Positions 60,001-64,000 of a stretch of DNA of 64,000 bases are shown here, piece after piece. Position 1 is the first letter of the stretch. Each line of letters opens with the position of its first letter. Origin of the DNA: Rhinopomastus cyanomelas (taxonomy: Eukaryota > Chordata > Aves > Bucerotiformes > Rhinopomastidae); contig VXBP01005591.1 of NCBI GenBank assembly GCA_013400115.1, forward strand, positions 1,294 through 65,293. Reading direction: 5' to 3'. Below the pieces are notes generated by a model. That model made no database searches. It was given only the letters and a program-made list of their open reading frames with translations, and was not told the origin of the DNA. The translations under genes were made by a program, and so were the position numbers.

Positions 60001-63000
60001 CTGAATTTAACTGTCAGGTTATCCAGTGAAATTATAAAGTCTGACAGAGCATCTAATAGTTTGAAAATATTAAGCCGAAACTCTTTTACAATAATTTAGT
60101 GGGTTGTTGTTTTTTTTTAAAGACTTTGCATAGGCTCTCAAAGTAATTTTAATATTTTCCATGTTTGGGCCCGCTCCTGTGCAACTCCAAAGACAATCCA
60201 TGTCCTGGAGGGCTTGCATAGCAGATTTGGGTCAGAATGCACAGTGTTATGTGATGACATGCCATTGCCATTATTTCTTAAACTCACAGTATTATCAGAT
60301 ACACAAATGTGGATGTGCAAGCAGTTAAAACAGCAGCTGGGTGACTTAACCCTTAGTTCTAAAAAGCCATAGACTTTTGCTTTGAAATGTTAGCATCATG
60401 TGTTTTTTTCTTCTTGTGGATGGGTTTTATTGTTTTTATTGATCCAGTTTCTGACAGCTATCAATAGAAGCAAAGCAGCAACCTGTTCAGTTACAGAATC
60501 TACCTGGACTGTTGGCTATTCAAAGTGAGAGATGCCAGTTACTGTAATAATCTACTTTAATTTCAACAAACCTTGCTAGATTCAGCTTTTACTCTTTCAA
60601 AATTACTTCCATCCTTAAAAAATAGGAATAAACTAGTTGTGTATACTTACCTACCTCCAAAATCAAAACAAAGCTGGGTTCTTACAGTCTAGTTCAAACA
60701 GAAGGTGTTTTGTCAAGCTAGATTTGATCTTCTGACAAGTAACTAGCAGATGCAGCTTGGCCTTTGGGTAATTTGCAAGTGCCCGGTTGGCAGAGCAGGA
60801 ATTGCTGTAGTGGGCTATGGGCAAGACCGGCTGCTCTTCAGACGTGACTGGCAAAGAATCAGTCATCCCTAGATCAGTCAGAGCTAATCGACACTTTTCA
60901 AGTTATGAATACTGAACACTTGTCACAATCTGCAGCTGAGAAGTGATTCACTCAAATTATACAGTGAATTAATTGAAGCAGTACCTTTGAGAAAATGGTG
61001 GTTTTCAGGCAGTTTGTGAGCAGGTAAAGTGAAATTCATTAAATCAATGATTTGTTTTGAACTATTCTCCCAGCAGTAATTTAGAAGTAGAAAGGTCCTA
61101 CTTTTCCTTTTTCTGATTTCATTGAAGAAAGTGTGAAACATTCACCCATATATCCTGCCACAGAAACATAATCCCAGTCTTGGCCATTTTTTTTCATCTT
61201 CTTTAGCACCTTGCTATGTTTTGAGGATCACTGACACCTTTAAGTGTTTTCATGAAGGAACCTATAGCTCCTTATGAGTTTCTTTACTGATTAATATGTG
61301 ATTTTTACTCTGTTTCCCAGCTGTAGCTAATTTACATTACAATGCTGGGATGGAGAAATTTATCTATAAGCAATACTTTGAAGCAGTAATTTAACCAGAT
61401 TTCTGGTTGGTGTCTCAAGTAATGTACCTCTGAAAGATCACTAACCACTAATTAACAGTTTTAGGAAAGAGATGTGAAGATGTCTCCATCTTTTTCACTT
61501 GGTCTTTCATGCTTAGCATAAATTTTCATCTCCGCATTGCAATGCATTGTGGTTTTGCCTCAGAAAATACTTAACCAGTATTTACTTTTAAATACGTTTA
61601 GTTAGTCTTTTAAATTTAACAAAAAGGCAATGACTTGACCATATTTAAAGTGAATGGCATGTACCTCCCAGATATGCTCTCTTCTGAATATGAAGGTACT
61701 TTCAATATATGGTCTTGAGGTTTTGCATGTGAAATATGCCCGAATTGTAAAGTGACATCCTGTTTTCTTACGTTCTTGTAAGTTATTTGTTAAGATGTCA
61801 CCTTAACAGTGATATCAAGTATAATTGTCATGCCTGACAGCTTTTAACTTTGCTCACAATTTGATGTCCCTTTGCAGTCTCTGGCCCGAGAAGATTTTAC
61901 TATGCTTAACGTATTCCTCCATCTCTGATGTTTTCTACATAGGCTAGAGCAAGTATTTTCAGAAGTAGCTTTTGGCCTCTGAAATCACTAGAAATTTTAC
62001 TTTCTTCTCTGAGTCAGGTTAAAGTGAATTCTTTTGAAAATCCCATTCTGCTTTTCTGTACAGGGAAAAAAGTACTGTGGTCTAAAAAGATAAAAGCTTT
62101 CTCAGAGAAACACTGGCATCTAGATAGCACACTTGGGGAATTCATATTAACACCTTATGTTATGACTTGGAGGAGTAAAACCAGGTTGCTTTCCTGTGTC
62201 TGCCAAACTATCTAAGGAAGCATCACAGAATAAATATCCTTGGGGCCTTTGGAAAGATCAGAGGTACTGTGATTAAGGTTTGAAACTGCAGTTTCTTAGG
62301 CCCTTGAATCTTCAAGCTCAGGCTGTCATTATTTAAAGTAAAAGCTTCCTCCTTTTGTGAGAACTGTTTTGATTTGCTGCGGTAGTGCTATGGAATAATT
62401 TATAGAGGCCCAATTAAACACCCTCTTCCCCTGCCCCTCTCCACCCAGTCTAAAATACTTACGGACATAAGGAATGTGAAACAAATAAATACTAACATTT
62501 GTTAAAAATCCTTTCATCTACACCTGAGTTGAATGAATTGATATTATTAATTGCAGATATTTTCATTAGAAGTGGCACTTTCCTTAGAGACAATAATGCA
62601 GGCTTAGACCAGGGTTCATGCTGTGATCTGAATATCTCTTTTCATTGAATGAATTTATTCTACTCTCATGTGGTAAGAAGAGGAGTCAAGCAGTGCTAAC
62701 TCAAAGTAAAATGGGTTTCTATTCCTACCTCATCTTGAATTTGATTTGGAAAAGCTGAGAGAGGAGAATGCTTTCAACTCGTTTTTTTTTTAGAGAAGCT
62801 CATTAGGCTGATCTGTGTAGGTAAGGCAGGAAAATCAGCTGGTGTGCAGTCCAGGATGGCTGTAACAGTGTAGTGTCTGCTTTTCCATGAGAAGTTGCTG
62901 AGGAAATTTGCCTTTCCCTACATTGTTTTCTGGGGAGGAAAGGTGTCATGCTGATCTGTGTGTGGCCTGGCTGCTGCTTGGTCGCTTCACCCAAGTGTTC

Positions 63001-63074
63001 CTAGATACCGAAACTGAAGACTTGTTTCAGACATTCTGAGCTCTGTGGTTTTTAAAAATATAAAGACTGATAAA
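54027..63074. other. Repeat-free unique block, about 9 kb
   Basis: No CR1, LTR or other interspersed repeat and no gene is recognisable. The sequence is AT-rich with short chance-like reading frames. A TG/TA-rich inverted stretch lies at 54821-54870. In this window it is by far the longest interval without a recognisable insertion. Confidence 0.55.
54821..54870. repeat. TG/TA dinucleotide-rich inverted stretch
   Basis: Alternating TG and TA runs. TGTGTGTATA (54830-54839) is the exact reverse complement of TATACACACA (54855-54864) across a 15-nt AT-rich loop. It is a length-variable microsatellite able to extrude a cruciform. Confidence 0.75.
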
Positions 63075-63334
63075 ATGAAATGGCCTCAACTTGCACCAGA
63101 GGAAGTTTATGTTAGGCATCTGGAAAAAATTCTTCACTGAAGGGGTCATCAGGCCTTGGAACAGGCTGGCCGGGGAGGTGGTTGAATTGCCATCCCTGTA
63201 TGTGTTTATGATTGTGTAGACATGAAGTTTAGGGACACATTTAGCTATTAACCTGGTAGAGTAACATTAATGGTTGGACTCGATGTTCTTCAAGGTATTT
63301 TCCAATCTGAATGATTGTGATTCTATGATTATTT
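63075..63334 (+). mobile_element. Old CR1 3' end
   Basis: The CR1 C-terminal order is GAAATGGCCTCAACTTGCAC, TTCTTCACTGAAGGGGTCAT, AGGCCTTGGAACAGGCTGGC, then GGTTGGACTCGATGTTCTTC and a decayed tail with ATTGTGATTCTATGATT. It is an older subfamily, 5'-truncated, and no frame remains open. Confidence 0.92.
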
Positions 63335-64000
63335 CATTTTCTTCCAATTTAATTTTCTTTGACAGCAACAAAATGCTCTGTCCCCTGAATGAAATTATCT
63401 TCCTAGCTGTTGTGTTCTTGCTGAATTAGTGCATTTCAGGAGGAAGGGAGAAACTGTGGCTCCTGACCTATGAAAGTGTTGAGGCAGGCAGAAGCTCATG
63501 TGGGGTGTGCTGCAGCAAGAATCCGGGCTTCCTGCCTACAAGGGCACTCAGTCTAGTAGATTTGCCCTGAAGCCATAGATGCCCGGCTGTGAGACACTGT
63601 GCGATAAATCCGTGTAAAGAACTGGGGAGTTTTCAAAAGTTCATCACTAATGAGATTTTTCAGTTTAATTTACTTGAATGTACTCTATTAGTGTTTTCTG
63701 CAGAGTTTCTTTGCAGAACAGATTTGGTAGTTGAAATTCCACTGTCATTATCTGCTTTGACAATACTGCAGTGAAGAATTACAAGAAGTTTTAATTTCTT
63801 CATTGTGTTTCCACAGGAAATCTTGTCTTTGCTAAATGCAAACAAGATAGTGCATCTGTTTTTGTACTTCAAACTTAAACTAAGTCATGTCTAATTGCCT
63901 TGAGCAATTACATATCATTGAAGTGAGTAGAGCGTTAGAGAACTAAATGATAGACAACAGCAACCAACTCAATATTATTAAACTTATTTTTTTCTAATAA
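63335..64000. other. Unique noncoding sequence
   Basis: No gene or repeat recognised up to the window end. Confidence 0.5.

Noticed and set aside
1..64000. CRISPR arrays, operons, prokaryotic promoters, tRNA and rRNA genes
   Set aside because: The sequence is vertebrate nuclear DNA; no spaced repeat array, cloverleaf with A/B boxes or rRNA core sequence was found by eye. A tRNAscan or Infernal run would be the decisive check.

Overview
The window is bird nuclear DNA, inferred from its repeats. About twenty CR1 non-LTR retrotransposon fragments are scattered through it. Several end in the avian CR1 tail of repeated ATTCTATG or ATTCTGTG octamers, and translated pieces carry CR1 reverse-transcriptase and C-terminal motifs. 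There are also avian-type endogenous-retrovirus LTRs, including three copies of one ERVL-like family. I cannot name the species. The unique sequence is AT-rich and dense in stop codons. No host protein-coding gene, rRNA, tRNA or CRISPR array could be recognised. Almost every open reading frame above about 130 codons is a CR1 remnant, so the window reads as intergenic or deep intronic sequence.

Layout. 0-8 kb: an LTR, three CR1 pieces and an LTR fragment fused to a CR1 fragment. 8-14 kb: unique DNA with a tight POU/CRE motif cluster (10.66-10.72 kb) and a splice-signal cluster (9.49-9.64 kb), then a long CR1 and a head-to-head CR1 pair. 14-19 kb: mostly unique, with one 32-N gap. 19-31 kb: two copies of an unclassified repeat, a minus-strand LTR beside a duplicated small palindrome, a small plus-strand LTR with a candidate target-site duplication, and short CR1s. 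32-41 kb: the youngest and longest CR1s, including a tail-to-tail pair at 34.1-35.1 and 39.0-40.2 kb. 44.8-48 kb: two LTRs of the 7.6-kb family and a hairpin whose left arm seems split by a CR1. 48.9-54 kb: the densest CR1 cluster. 54-63 kb: about 9 kb with no repeat I can recognise. A last CR1 lies at 63.1-63.3 kb.

Nothing here works together as a pathway. The biology is repeat invasion and decay, with a few candidate regulatory or transcribed sites in unique DNA. Three isolated single-N characters fall inside repeats, two of them exactly where CR1 coding order jumps, so parts of the repeat structure may be assembly artefacts. I found no convincing undescribed gene system. The best leads are the POU/CRE cluster, the CR1-split hairpin, the hairpin plus direct repeat at 2.17 kb, and the repeat-free 9-kb block.
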